Below are positions 43,794-53,191 of a stretch of DNA of 64,000 nucleotides, in pieces. Every line of letters starts with the position of its first letter. Position 1 is the stretch's first letter. The DNA lies in the NCBI RefSeq assembly GCF_900182565.1, contig NZ_FXTI01000006.1:1-64000 (forward strand). The letters are read 5' to 3'. Under the pieces are notes generated by a model, which was not told the origin of the DNA, ran no database searches, and worked only from the letters and a program-made list of their open reading frames with translations. Origin of the DNA: Melghirimyces algeriensis. Its GTDB lineage: Bacteria > Bacillota > Bacilli > Thermoactinomycetales > DSM-45169. A program made the translations under genes and the position numbers.

Positions 43794-44865
43794 GCTTCTT
43801 CCCCTTTCCCGACAGCTCCTCCCTTTGACGACGAAGGTCTGATGGAAGTTCTTCATATACATGATCAAACATATGTTCTGGAGGCAACCCAGCAGCCGAT
43901 TCCGCTTCCTTTACTGCCTGTTCCACCACATCCCGGCAATGCTCCTCCCAATCCTGAATCTCGGCTTCTGTAAGCAAACCCTCGGACTTCAACAACATTT
44001 CCAGGCGAACAACGGGATCACGGTATGAAATCCATTCCTTCTCCTCTAATTGATCCCGATAACGGGTGGCATCATCGGCCGTAGTATGATTCCCCAACCG
44101 ATAGGTTACTGCCTCAATCAGTGTGGCTCCACCACCTTGCCGGGCCTGAACAACGGCTTCTTCCATCGCTGAATAGACCGCAAGCACATCATTTCCATCG
44201 ACGCGAATCCCTCGAATCTGATAGGAGGATGCCCGCTCTGCAACCGTTGGGACAGCTGACTGGCGTGTAAAGGGAACACTGATCGCATAATGGTTATTTT
44301 GGCAGAAAAAGATCACCGGCAACTGAAATACACCAGCGAAATTTAAGGATTCATGAAAGTCACCTTCCGATGTAGCCCCATCGCCAAAACAGGCGACCGA
44401 AACCGAACGCTCCCCTTTCAGCTTGGCTGCCCATGCTGCTCCCATCGCTTGGGGCATCTGTGTCGCTATGGGAACATAGGGAGGAAGCACACGCACTCCA
44501 TCAGGAGCAACATTTCCCTCCACCCGTCCCATCCAGTACAGGATGATTTGCTTCAAGGGCATTCCCGCAACCATAAAAATTCCCAGTTCGCGATAGCTTG
44601 GAAAAATCCAATCCTCCTTTGAAAGAGCTAACGCACATCCAACCTGAGCCGCCTCCTGTCCCTCCATCGGCGCATATGTACCGCTTCTTCCCTGGCGCTG
44701 TAGAGTAACCAAGCGACGATCAAAGGAACGGACCTGTACCATCCAGCGATAGAATGCCTGTTTTTTCTCTTTTGAAAATTCATTCCAAATGTTCCGCCCT
44801 GCGTCCGTCAATTCTCCTTCAGGCAGAATATACTGCCGGTCTACTCGATCCATCCGTTGAAGCAA
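43786..44865 (-). CDS. 2-oxoacid dehydrogenase E1 component, alpha subunit
   Basis: 359 residues from a TTG behind AGGAGGGG. ThDP binding is shown by ACFGDGATSEGDFHESLNFAGVFQLPVIFFCQNN (GDG...N motif, about 160-195), and the phosphorylation-loop region by YRLGNHTTADDATRY. It starts 13 bases after the amino-acid dehydrogenase stop and overlaps E1beta, so all are co-transcribed. The HTTADD sequence resembles pyruvate and branched-chain enzymes alike. Confidence 0.93.
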   Translation of the reverse strand: MLQRMDRVDRQYILPEGELTDAGRNIWNEFSKEKKQAFYRWMVQVRSFDRRLVTLQRQGRSGTYAPMEGQEAAQVGCALALSKEDWIFPSYRELGIFMVAGMPLKQIILYWMGRVEGNVAPDGVRVLPPYVPIATQMPQAMGAAWAAKLKGERSVSVACFGDGATSEGDFHESLNFAGVFQLPVIFFCQNNHYAISVPFTRQSAVPTVAERASSYQIRGIRVDGNDVLAVYSAMEEAVVQARQGGGATLIEAVTYRLGNHTTADDATRYRDQLEEKEWISYRDPVVRLEMLLKSEGLLTEAEIQDWEEHCRDVVEQAVKEAESAAGLPPEHMFDHVYEELPSDLRRQREELSGKGKKHA

Positions 44866-44877
44866 CTGAATCCCCTC

Positions 44878-46011
44878 CTATTTACCCCGGTGGCCTAATC
44901 CTAGAAAAATACGTCTCAGATCTGATACCTGACGGAGACGTTCCAGAACCAATTGGTCCGCCGCTCGGCATGTCGGTATATTTTCCTTCTGGGATACTTC
45001 GTAAATACGAAGCAGCATATCATGGATTTCCTTTGTCTTTGCCATGACGCGCTCATGATGAAATCCTTCCAGTTCATCTGCCACCTGAATCAATCCTCCG
45101 GCATTCACCAAATAATCGGGGGCGTAGAGAATGCCCTTTTGATGAAGCGCGTCTCCGTGCTCGTCCTTTTCCAATTGGTTATTTGCTGATCCGACCACTG
45201 CCTGACAGGAGAGTTCATCCAGTGTTTCATCATTAATTACTCCGCCGACAGCACAGGGAGCAAAAATATCACAATCAACCCGATGAATCTCACTTACATC
45301 CATCAGCCGGATATCGGGATAACGGGACTGTATTCGTTCCATCCGGGACAACGATATATCAGCCACGATGCAGTGGGCTCCTTCTTCCATTAACTGCTCC
45401 ACCAGTCGAGCTCCCACTTTCCCTACTCCCTGAATGGCAATCACACGTCCCTTTAAACTGTCCGTTCCCCAAAGATGTCGAGCGGTTGCACGGAATCCCT
45501 GCATCACGCCGAAGGCTGTAGGGACAGAAGTATCTCCGCTTCCACCATGACTTTCCGGTAAACCGACAAACGATTCGGACTCACGAGCCGCATGGACAAA
45601 ATCCTCCGGCATCGTTCCCATATCGGTCCCTGTATAGAAGCGTCCGCGCAATCCACCGATCAATCGCCCAAATGCCCTGAATAACTCCGGGGTTTTATCC
45701 GTCTCCGGGTTTCCAATCAACACAGCCTTTCCACCACCAAAATCTACATCAGCCAAGCCACACTTATAGGTCATCCCTTTGGAGAGGCGAAGGGCATCTT
45801 TTAAGGCATCATCCGTGCTTGAATAGGGAACCATACGACATCCTCCCAATGCCGGGCCCATCGTTGTATCATGAATAGCGACAATGGCCTTCAGTCCAGA
45901 ACCAGGATGTCGGAAGAAGACCACTTGTTCATGTCCATCTTCTTCCATCAACTCAAAAATGTCATCCATATGTGAACGAGATAAATGTTTCTTTTCTCCA
46001 AGAACTTTCAT
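44878..46011 (-). CDS. Glu/Leu/Phe/Val-type amino-acid dehydrogenase, probably phenylalanine dehydrogenase
   Basis: 377 residues from the ATG at 46011, or 363 from the ATG at 45969, which matches the usual N-terminus DIFELMEEDGHEQVVF. NAD-dependent oxidative deamination motifs: TTMGPALGGCRMVPYSS (substrate Gly-rich loop), LSKGMTYKCGLADVDFGGGK (catalytic Lys), and Rossmann VIAIQGVGKVGARLVE. From memory, IQGVGKVG and YLVNAGGLIQVADELEGFH resemble the Thermoactinomyces intermedius phenylalanine dehydrogenase more than leucine dehydrogenase. The gene leads directly into E1alpha, E1beta and E2, which would take the 2-oxo acid onwards. Confidence 0.85.
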   Translation of the reverse strand: MKVLGEKKHLSRSHMDDIFELMEEDGHEQVVFFRHPGSGLKAIVAIHDTTMGPALGGCRMVPYSSTDDALKDALRLSKGMTYKCGLADVDFGGGKAVLIGNPETDKTPELFRAFGRLIGGLRGRFYTGTDMGTMPEDFVHAARESESFVGLPESHGGSGDTSVPTAFGVMQGFRATARHLWGTDSLKGRVIAIQGVGKVGARLVEQLMEEGAHCIVADISLSRMERIQSRYPDIRLMDVSEIHRVDCDIFAPCAVGGVINDETLDELSCQAVVGSANNQLEKDEHGDALHQKGILYAPDYLVNAGGLIQVADELEGFHHERVMAKTKEIHDMLLRIYEVSQKENIPTCRAADQLVLERLRQVSDLRRIFLGLGHRGK

Positions 46012-46053
46012 CCATCATCATCCCTGCTCTTTGGATTTTATTTTACTTCCTAA

Positions 46054-46067
46054 CGAGCGACCGCTCG
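46054..46067. promoter_or_regulatory. Candidate TetR-type operator in the amino-acid dehydrogenase promoter
   Basis: The dyad CGAGCG-AC-CGCTCG lies in the 133-base gap upstream of the dehydrogenase. On the minus strand a TTGTAC -35 precedes it, placing the dyad in the 17-base spacer before a weak -10 (TAGGAA). GC-rich dyads of this kind are typical of TetR repressors in acyl-CoA catabolism. No such regulator gene is in the window. Confidence 0.45.
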
Positions 46068-46144
46068 GCGTACAAGCCAATAAAAACAGTCTGTTTCCAA
46101 CGCTACCTCATGATATGCACCCGTTGGGAAAGGAATGCGAATGG

Positions 46145-46930
46145 TTATCGCCCTTGAAATCGGGGAGTGCGCTTCTCTATAAATGCGTGAACCCCCTCCT
46201 GGAAGTCTTCTGTTTTACCGGCAATTTCCTGCATATACGCCTCATATTCAAGCGCTTCATCCAATCCCACATCCATGGATTTGTACAGAGCTCGTTTGGT
46301 CAGACCGAGTGCTTTAGTAGGAGCCTGAGCCAGTTTCTCTGCAAACTGGACGCTTTCTTCCTCCAGCTGATCGTGGGGAACCAACCGATTGGCCAGTCCA
46401 ATCTGAACCGCTTCTTCCGCTTGAATGTCCCGTCCGGTCATTAACAGTTCCATCGCTCGCCCAAACCCTACTAATCTTGGGAGAAAATAGCTTGAACCGC
46501 TGTCGGGAACCAATCCAATCCGAATAAAAGCTTCAACAAATTTAGCCTTATCAGAGATGATGCGCATATCACATGCCAGGGCCAAACTGCAACCTGCTCC
46601 GGCTGCCACCCCACCGACAGCCGCAATCACCGGTTTTTCCATCGAAGTGATCGCTTGGATCATGGGGTTATAACGTTTGCGAACACTTTCACCCAAGGAG
46701 ATGTTTTCCATATCGGAATCGCTTCGATCGTTCAGATCCTGTCCCGAACAAAAGGCCTTTCCCTCTCCAAAGATCAGTACCGCTCGGACCTCAGAATCTT
46801 TGGACACTTCATTTAGTATAGATGTAAGCTCTTGATTCATTTTCACATTAAAGGCATTAAACACTTTTGGTCGATTCAAAGTAATTTTGCCGACACCGTT
46901 ATCCTTTTGATAGATCAAGGTTTCAAGCAT
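46145..46930 (-). CDS. Enoyl-CoA hydratase/isomerase, PaaG-like
   Basis: 261 residues, ATG behind CGGGAGG. The crotonase fold shows GEGKAFCSGQDLNDR (oxyanion hole), AAVGGVAAGAGCSLALACD and RIGLVPDSGSSYFLPRLVG. The Asp in VPDSGSSYFL stands where PaaG isomerases carry Asp. In the phenylacetate pathway PaaG isomerises ring-epoxide-CoA to oxepin-CoA. It lies 18 bases after another crotonase gene. paaABC ring-oxygenase genes are not in the window, so the PaaG call is tentative. Confidence 0.8.
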   Translation of the reverse strand: MLETLIYQKDNGVGKITLNRPKVFNAFNVKMNQELTSILNEVSKDSEVRAVLIFGEGKAFCSGQDLNDRSDSDMENISLGESVRKRYNPMIQAITSMEKPVIAAVGGVAAGAGCSLALACDMRIISDKAKFVEAFIRIGLVPDSGSSYFLPRLVGFGRAMELLMTGRDIQAEEAVQIGLANRLVPHDQLEEESVQFAEKLAQAPTKALGLTKRALYKSMDVGLDEALEYEAYMQEIAGKTEDFQEGVHAFIEKRTPRFQGR

Positions 46931-46948
46931 ATTGATCCTCCCGGTCGT

Positions 46949-47722
46949 TTATTTTCCCTTAAAATCGGGACGACGCTTCTCCATAAAGGAGTTCATTCCT
47001 TCCTTCTGATCTTCCGTGGAAAACAGAAAATAAAAGAGCTTCTGTTCATAATCCAGATCCTCTTCCAATCCCTTGTCGGCTGCTTTTTGAACCGCCTGTT
47101 TAGCCAGACGAAGAGCAATTGGAGCTTTGGAAGCGAGCTCCTTTGCCAGCTTCAACGCTTCTTGCTCCAATAATTCAACAGGAACCACCCGATTGACCAA
47201 CCCAGCTCGAAACGCCTCATCGGCAGAGATTGTTTTTCCGGTTAAGACCATTTCCATCGCCCGTTTCTTTCCGACTGTTCTAGTCAATCGCTGCGTTCCA
47301 CCCGCTCCGGGAATAACACCCAGATGAATTTCCGGTTGACCAAACTTTGCCGACTCCGAAGCGAGAATTAAGTCACAGGCCATCGCCAGCTCACATCCTC
47401 CTCCCAGAGCATAACCACTTACAGCAGCCACGATGGGCTTGGACACACGTCGAATACGATCCCAATCCGCAAATTGATCCATCAACAGCATCTCAGCCGA
47501 AGTTGCCTTCGCCATCTCTCCAATATCGGCTCCGGCTGCAAAGGCTTTCTCTCCTCCAGTCAACAGAATCGCTCCCACATTTTCATCCCGGTCAAACCGT
47601 TCCAGCTCAACCACCAACTCAGCGATCATCTGCCGATTTAATGCATTTAGAGATTTGGGACGATGCAACCGAATACACCCAACCCTTTTTTCAATTGACA
47701 CTTTGAGAAAATCAGGTTCCAT
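46949..47722 (-). CDS. Enoyl-CoA hydratase
   Basis: 257 residues from the ATG at 47722, behind GGGGGAGTGG. Crotonase motifs: EKAFAAGADIGEM (oxyanion hole), AVSGYALGGGCELAMACD with catalytic Glu, and QPEIHLGVIPGAGGTQRLTR with the second Glu region. It hydrates trans-2-enoyl-CoA in beta-oxidation or the phenylacetate pathway (PaaF). It is the first gene of the crotonase pair upstream of the amino-acid dehydrogenase operon. Confidence 0.88.
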   Translation of the reverse strand: MEPDFLKVSIEKRVGCIRLHRPKSLNALNRQMIAELVVELERFDRDENVGAILLTGGEKAFAAGADIGEMAKATSAEMLLMDQFADWDRIRRVSKPIVAAVSGYALGGGCELAMACDLILASESAKFGQPEIHLGVIPGAGGTQRLTRTVGKKRAMEMVLTGKTISADEAFRAGLVNRVVPVELLEQEALKLAKELASKAPIALRLAKQAVQKAADKGLEEDLDYEQKLFYFLFSTEDQKEGMNSFMEKRRPDFKGK

Positions 47723-47855
47723 TCGCCACTCCCCCCATCGATTAAAGCGCTTACATTTCTGCATTATAAAAAAACTCATCCAATTTTGATTTCGATTTAT
47801 ATTTTATCAAACGATTGGATTCATTGTCAGCATTCTGCTTTACAGTGTTAAAGCA

Positions 47856-47889
47856 AAGGTGAACCTTGGATTACATGAAGGTTCACCGG
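47856..47889. terminator. Hairpin downstream of rsgI
   Basis: Perfect 10-bp stem GGTGAACCTT / AAGGTTCACC, loop GGATTACATG, with TTTGCTTT after it on the minus strand. It probably ends the sigI-rsgI transcript. Confidence 0.65.
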
Positions 47890-47936
47890 CCCAATCGTGA
47901 TTCTCTCTCTTTTCTTATGATCCTAACGATCCAATG

Positions 47937-49142
47937 TTATTCAATACCACCCGTCTGATCTCCAGAAGAGGATTCCGATTCGTTCGGGTCTGTATGCTCT
48001 CCTGTACTCGATGGATTATTTGTTTGGGAGTCCTGTGTGTTTGATGAGTGATCCCCTTCTGTTTCATCGGTAGAAGATTTGCTCTCCGAATCTTCTGGGT
48101 TTGACCCCTCCTTGGCATCGCCTTCATCCAATGTGTCACCGTTCTCACTTCCGTCCATTTCTTCTTCAGACCCCTGACCGGATGGTTTTTGACCCTCTTT
48201 GGATTCCGTTTTCTTCTGTTGATCCTCTGTAACTGTATTTAAACCGGAATCAAACTCATTCATCCACCGTACCCATTCATTTTCTTCCGGTGGATTTTGG
48301 GGAGTGTGAGAGCCACTCAGCAAATTCATCATTTCATGAGTGGACTTTCCGGGAATTTGTGAGATATCTACTTGATGTCCTTTGGATTGGGAAAGGAGCC
48401 ACAAAGCATACTTGGTCGGAGACACCTTATGTTGTTTCGCTCGATCCTGCACAGAATCGGGAATGGGAAGCGTTACGGTATCCAGTTGAGTATCTTTCAG
48501 GTTTGGTTCCTCTTTTACCTTCTCCTTGATGGATTTCAATGTACCCTCCAACTCTTCTTCATGATTTAGAATCATCCTATCGCTGACCTTTGGAACCTGG
48601 GATACAATAATACCATCCTGAGGATTCAACAGCTTCGCTTTTTTGGCTTCAATCAAAACATCCGTCACAAACTCATCAATGTGAGATCCCTCAAAATCAA
48701 GATTTCTGTCAACCCGTTGGACCAATGCTTTACCGGATTGATTGATGCCTTTGACTGAAATCACTCTTCCTTCTTTATTTACTCCAACTTCCAGACTGGA
48801 GCTGCGATCCTTTCGGTGATTGGCACTCACTTTGACTGAAGATCCAGTTAATGAGTGATATGTGTTGATATCGATATACAGGTAGGTTTGTGCATTCACA
48901 TCCACTGGTTTAAGCAACGGAGCGATCAAACCAATCAACAGTATGACCACAGCAAAGCTTACAGCCATCCGGGGATGGCGTGAAAACCTCGCAAAAAATT
49001 CCTGCCCCCTATCCACAGTAAAGGTAATCTCTTCTCCCAAACGGCCATCTGTTCCTTGGGAAGGGATTTTCAGGAATTCTCCGTCGGATGTCATCACAAT
49101 CCAATGCCGTTTACCAACCTTCATTAAAATCCCTTTATTCAC
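47937..49142 (-). CDS. rsgI: Anti-sigma-I factor RsgI
   Basis: 401 residues from a GTG that overlaps the sigI stop. The N-terminal RsgI anti-sigma domain (about 1-55: NKGILMKVGKRHWIVMTSDG) binds SigI. One membrane segment (about 60-77, SFAVVILLIGLIAP) leads to an outer part with a conserved folded domain (about 85-260) and a Ser/Glu/Gly-rich low-complexity tail (about 290-401). No carbohydrate-binding or catalytic module is attached. RsgI holds SigI at the membrane until heat or wall stress releases it. Confidence 0.9.
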   Translation of the reverse strand: MNKGILMKVGKRHWIVMTSDGEFLKIPSQGTDGRLGEEITFTVDRGQEFFARFSRHPRMAVSFAVVILLIGLIAPLLKPVDVNAQTYLYIDINTYHSLTGSSVKVSANHRKDRSSSLEVGVNKEGRVISVKGINQSGKALVQRVDRNLDFEGSHIDEFVTDVLIEAKKAKLLNPQDGIIVSQVPKVSDRMILNHEEELEGTLKSIKEKVKEEPNLKDTQLDTVTLPIPDSVQDRAKQHKVSPTKYALWLLSQSKGHQVDISQIPGKSTHEMMNLLSGSHTPQNPPEENEWVRWMNEFDSGLNTVTEDQQKKTESKEGQKPSGQGSEEEMDGSENGDTLDEGDAKEGSNPEDSESKSSTDETEGDHSSNTQDSQTNNPSSTGEHTDPNESESSSGDQTGGIE

Positions 49143-49902
49143 ACTCCTCACCCCCTTTCCTTTCGGCTGGTAAACCGAGATAACTGCGAATTGTCGGCAG
49201 ATTTTCCACTAAAACCACCACCAACGCAATTAAATATATCCGGTGACGTTTTAAGGTTCTGCGGTGACAGCCCACTTGCTCGGCAAACTCTTTTTTTATT
49301 CGCTGTTGTTTACAGAATTGTTCAAGCAATTCTTCAGAGGAAACAATACGTTGGGCTATTTTCAAAAGGTTTTCCCGCGTGTCCTTATGTTTGGGAGAAA
49401 CTTTGACCAGCTTATCCATCGAGATATTAAACTTTAATAAATGATCCCGAAATTCTTCGACATCTGACTGGCGCTTCTCTTTCAGTTCAATGTCCTGGTG
49501 TTCTTCAAACGATTTTTTCACGACTTCCGGATAATTAGACTCCTGACTCTTGGCGTCCGCAGGTACTAGAGAAACCTGGTATAAATGTCTTTTTTCACTC
49601 CGAAAATAATCCGTCAATCTTCTCTTGATTACAGTATAGGCAAAAGAGAGGAATGCCGTTGACTGGTTTTCCTTATAATTGTTAATCGCTTCATTAAATC
49701 CCATTAAAGCAATGGAATATTCATCATCCTGTATCCTGATATGTTTTTTGCATATTTTGGAAGCCACCTTTCTCACATACTGCCGATTTTCAATAATCAG
49801 CTCATCCCGGATTGGAGAGGATGGATCTTCCTGAGCTTCTTTGACACGAGTTTCTATATCCATTTCCAACAGATTGCGATCACCATCCCCCGGACCATGC
49901 AA
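49135..49902 (-). CDS. sigI: RNA polymerase sigma factor SigI
   Basis: 255 residues from a TTG at 49902 behind GAGGAGAGG; an ATG at 49863 is an alternative. Sigma-70 region 2 is seen in QDDEYSIALMGFNEAINNYKEN and FAYTVIKRRLTDYFRSEKRHL, and the SigI-specific C-terminal domain in VSPKHKDTRENLLKIAQRI and VGCHRRTLKRHRIYLIAL. It controls heat and envelope-stress genes in Bacillus. It is coupled with rsgI and probably autoregulated. Confidence 0.92.
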   Translation of the reverse strand: MHGPGDGDRNLLEMDIETRVKEAQEDPSSPIRDELIIENRQYVRKVASKICKKHIRIQDDEYSIALMGFNEAINNYKENQSTAFLSFAYTVIKRRLTDYFRSEKRHLYQVSLVPADAKSQESNYPEVVKKSFEEHQDIELKEKRQSDVEEFRDHLLKFNISMDKLVKVSPKHKDTRENLLKIAQRIVSSEELLEQFCKQQRIKKEFAEQVGCHRRTLKRHRIYLIALVVVLVENLPTIRSYLGLPAERKGGEECE

Positions 49903-50116
49903 TGCCGACACCTCTCCTCACTCTATATATTCGGAGGTCCACTCGGTTTTTTGTCCGTTTCCATCCCTCTTAACACCTTTTCCTTTATCCACCATTCACA
50001 AGAATGGATATGGAATACTGAATTCAGGAAAATTGATAACAGGTCCGAACGAATCCATTATCCCCAAAGCATCCATCCAAAGTGTTTTTACTTATTATCG
50101 ATAAGGAGGTTCCAGT

Positions 50117-50275
50117 ATGGAAAAGAAACAACGAGAACAAAAACAAACAACGAACCCTCAGGTTGCTCCCGGATTAACGGAAAATCCACTCCGGGATCAA
50201 GCTTCTCCTAAGGAAATTCGCCGTGGAGAGTATACTCAGGTTATACAATTGGAAGAAGAGCCTCCCGATAGATAA
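50117..50275 (+). CDS. Small hydrophilic protein, 52 residues
   Basis: The ATG follows AAGGAGGTTCCAGT, a strong ribosome site, and the gene ends 15 bases before a terminator. The product is polar and Gln/Glu-rich (MEKKQREQKQTTNPQVAPG at the start, GEYTQVIQLEEEPPDR at the end), with no membrane segment or Cys. I recognise no family; it resembles small spore-associated proteins in composition only. Confidence 0.6.
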   Translation: MEKKQREQKQTTNPQVAPGLTENPLRDQASPKEIRRGEYTQVIQLEEEPPDR

Positions 50276-50290
50276 ATGATTATTATTACA

Positions 50291-50326
50291 AATAAAAGCT
50301 CGTTTACAGAAAACGAGCTTTTATTT
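50291..50326. terminator. Bidirectional terminator
   Basis: AATAAAAGCTCGTTT with AAACGAGCTTTTATT around ACAGA, between the small ORF and the convergent acyl-CoA synthetase. Confidence 0.88.
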
Positions 50327-50342
50327 GTGAATGTTTCAATTT

Positions 50343-52286
50343 TCAATCAGGTGAACATTGTTGTATGGCTTTCACCGCCATTGGATTTTCCAAAGAGGAA
50401 AGATCTCCGGGCGCCTTTCCGGTGTATGCCGACTTCATAACCCTTCTCAAAATTTTTCCATTCCGTGTTTTAGGGAGTTCCTTAACAAAATGAATTGCTT
50501 TTGGTTTCAAGGCTTTTCCCAGTCTTTCAGCAACCGACTTCATCAGCTCTTCTTTTAAGGATTCACTTTCCTCATGATCCGGTTTTAAAACAGCAAAGCA
50601 GATAGCCGCTTCCCCCTTATCGGAATCAGGTACCCCGATCGTCGCAGATTCCAAAACAGCAGGATGATCCACCAGGATCGACTCCACCTCGGCAGGTCCC
50701 AGACGTTTTCCGGCAATTTTCAGGGTATCATCGGATCGGCCAGTAATATACCAGTATCCATCTGCATCTACCTGCACCCAATCCCCATGAACCCAGAGGT
50801 CAGGCCAGCGATTCCAATACGTTTGTTCGTATCGATCAGGGTCTTTCCAAAATCCGTTGGCCATCCCAACCCAAGGCTGGCGAATCACCAACTCCCCCAC
50901 TTCACCCCGAACGGGGTTTGCTTTTTCATCAACGACCTCTGCATCCATGCCTGGCATCGGTCCGTTAAAGGAACAAGGGGAAATCGGCTTCATCAGATTG
51001 GATGATAAAATGCCGCCCGAAATCTCTGTCCCTCCGGAATAGTTCCAAATGGGTACCTCTTTTTTACCCACCTTTTCAAACAACCAACTCCAAGGTTCTG
51101 GATTCCAGGGTTCTCCGGTAGAACCAAACACCCGTAGCGTATCAAGAGAATATGAAGCCAACCACTTATCTCCAAATTTCATCAATGCACGGATCACCGT
51201 CGGGGAAATTCCCAAATGGGTGACTCGGTGGTTATCCACGATTTTCCACAAACGATCCGGTTTCGGATAATCCGGTGTTCCTTCAAACAAAAGCATCGTT
51301 GATCCATTCAAAAGCGATCCAAAAACCATCCAGGGTCCCATCATCCAACCCATATCCGTCATCCAGAATAGCGTATCCCCAGCACCGAGATCCATACTGT
51401 AACCCGCATCAAATGCCGCTTTGACAGGGAATCCGGAATGGCTATGAATCGTTCCTTTCGGTCGTCCAGTCGTTCCGGAGGTATAAATGATCATAAATGG
51501 TTCATTCGCATCCGTTTTCGTTGAAGAAAGCGCTTTCTTGTCTTTCGTCAAGACATCCCAATCTACATCCCTTGCATCCTGTCGGGGGCAGTCTTCCCGA
51601 TTGAGACGGGAAACCACGACTACTTTTTCCACACTTGGAGATTGATCCGCGGCCTGATCCGCCTCCTCTTTCATTCGAATGACCTTCCCTCGTCTAAAAA
51701 AACCGTCCGCCGTCACCAACACTTTGGCTTCGCAATCCTGCAATCTCGTTGCCACTGCTTCTGCCCCGTAGCCAGAAAAACAAGGGATAAAAATGGCACC
51801 GATTCGGGCCACTGCCAACATCGCAATCACGTTTTCCACAATCATAGGCAGATAAATGGCAATTCGGTCCCCTCGATTCACTCCCAACATTTGAAGCCCT
51901 CTGGCAAAGGCTTGAACCTCTTCACACAATTCCTGATAAGTCAGTTTTCGGACATCACCATTGTCTCCTTCCCAAATAATCGCTGTCCGATTTTTGGCCA
52001 CAGGGTCCTTTACAAATCGGTCCAAACAATTGTGGGCAACATTGATCTTACCTTCTGCAAACCACTGAGACCAGGGAATCCCTTTTGATGTATCCAATAC
52101 TTGTTGATAAGGTTGGAACCACTCCAAATCCAAATCCTTGATCACAGTCTCCCAGAACCAAGATGGTTTCTGGACCGAATGCTGATAAAACTGGTCATAA
52201 TCCGTCATACCATTTTTTTTCATCAATTGATACATTTTCAGCCTTTTTATTCGATCTTCTTTAGGAAACCAAACTGCTTCCTTCAT
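50343..52286 (-). CDS. Acyl-CoA synthetase, acetyl-CoA-synthetase subfamily (ANL superfamily)
   Basis: 647 residues. An N-terminal ACAS-type domain (about 30-90) precedes the AMP-binding core with IIYTSGTTGRPKGTIHSH (P-loop), WNYSGGTEISGG and HGDWVQVDADGYWYITGRSDD. The C-terminal domain ends with the catalytic Lys in LPKTRNGKILRR. It activates a short carboxylic acid (acetate, propionate, acetoacetate or similar) to its CoA thioester. It is a single gene near the catabolic cluster; the exact substrate is unknown. Confidence 0.9.
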   Translation of the reverse strand: MKEAVWFPKEDRIKRLKMYQLMKKNGMTDYDQFYQHSVQKPSWFWETVIKDLDLEWFQPYQQVLDTSKGIPWSQWFAEGKINVAHNCLDRFVKDPVAKNRTAIIWEGDNGDVRKLTYQELCEEVQAFARGLQMLGVNRGDRIAIYLPMIVENVIAMLAVARIGAIFIPCFSGYGAEAVATRLQDCEAKVLVTADGFFRRGKVIRMKEEADQAADQSPSVEKVVVVSRLNREDCPRQDARDVDWDVLTKDKKALSSTKTDANEPFMIIYTSGTTGRPKGTIHSHSGFPVKAAFDAGYSMDLGAGDTLFWMTDMGWMMGPWMVFGSLLNGSTMLLFEGTPDYPKPDRLWKIVDNHRVTHLGISPTVIRALMKFGDKWLASYSLDTLRVFGSTGEPWNPEPWSWLFEKVGKKEVPIWNYSGGTEISGGILSSNLMKPISPCSFNGPMPGMDAEVVDEKANPVRGEVGELVIRQPWVGMANGFWKDPDRYEQTYWNRWPDLWVHGDWVQVDADGYWYITGRSDDTLKIAGKRLGPAEVESILVDHPAVLESATIGVPDSDKGEAAICFAVLKPDHEESESLKEELMKSVAERLGKALKPKAIHFVKELPKTRNGKILRRVMKSAYTGKAPGDLSSLENPMAVKAIQQCSPD

Positions 52287-52433
52287 AAAATTCCCACCCC
52301 ATTTTCATACAATTCCATTTTATTTTAAACAGTCTTAAGGTTCTGGTCAAAGCATCCACTTGATTTTGGAGACAACACTCGGTAAAGTTGGAGTACAGTA
52401 TTCGGACAAGGATAGAAAAGAGTGATATAAATC

Positions 52434-53162
52434 ATGGACAGACGATATCTGAAACGGACCATCCGCAAATTGGAAATCTCCAGCAAAGAATTAAATGAAA
52501 CTCGTACAATTCAGGTATACCTTCCACCCAACCATGATGAAAATGAGCGTTATCCCGTGATCTATCTGCAAGATGGAAACGACTATTTTAACTTAGGCCG
52601 ATTGGCCACCCAGGCAAACCAAATGATCCTTGACGAAGAGACGATTCCCTTTGCAGCAGTTGCAATCCCGGTATCCAAGGAGAAGCGAAGTTCCGAATAC
52701 GGTCCCAATGGAGAGCGTCACCCCGCCTATCTTCGCTTTTTTGTCAATGAACTGGTCCCAGCTGTGGAAAAAAATTTTCCTATTACCAATACCATCCATG
52801 AACAGGTATTGGGTGGTTCTTCGCTTGGTGGAACGGTATCCCTCCATTTGTCACTGGAGCATCCTGACCGCTTTCGTCGTGTGCTCTCCCAATCTGGAGC
52901 TTTTTTGAAACCCACACTGGAAGCGATCAGTCGGACAGACTCTCTGTCCCATCTGGAGATTTATCAAACGGTTGGGAAATCAGAAACTGCTGTTCCCACC
53001 CATATGGGAAATCTTGATCTCTTGGCAAGAAACCGGGAAGTACACCGAGCCCTTCAAGAAAAAGGAGCCAACGTCCATTACTCGGAGCAGGAAGGGGATC
53101 ACACTTGGGGATTTTGGCAAAAAGATCTGCCCCAAGCACTCAGAACGTTTTTCAAAAGGTAA
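52434..53162 (+). CDS. Alpha/beta-hydrolase of the esterase D/enterochelin-esterase type
   Basis: 242 residues. The nucleophile elbow is VLGGSSLGGTVSLHLSLEHP (GxSxG near residue 125), preceded by YPVIYLQDGNDYFN and followed by the His in GDHTWGFWQKDLPQAL. There is no signal peptide, so it is cytosolic. Relatives cleave siderophore esters, S-formylglutathione or other esters; the substrate is undetermined. A copy of the intergenic repeat begins 30 bases after the stop. Confidence 0.86.
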   Translation: MDRRYLKRTIRKLEISSKELNETRTIQVYLPPNHDENERYPVIYLQDGNDYFNLGRLATQANQMILDEETIPFAAVAIPVSKEKRSSEYGPNGERHPAYLRFFVNELVPAVEKNFPITNTIHEQVLGGSSLGGTVSLHLSLEHPDRFRRVLSQSGAFLKPTLEAISRTDSLSHLEIYQTVGKSETAVPTHMGNLDLLARNREVHRALQEKGANVHYSEQEGDHTWGFWQKDLPQALRTFFKR

Positions 53163-53191
53163 GCGCGTGCAGTTAATCACTACACGTGAGG

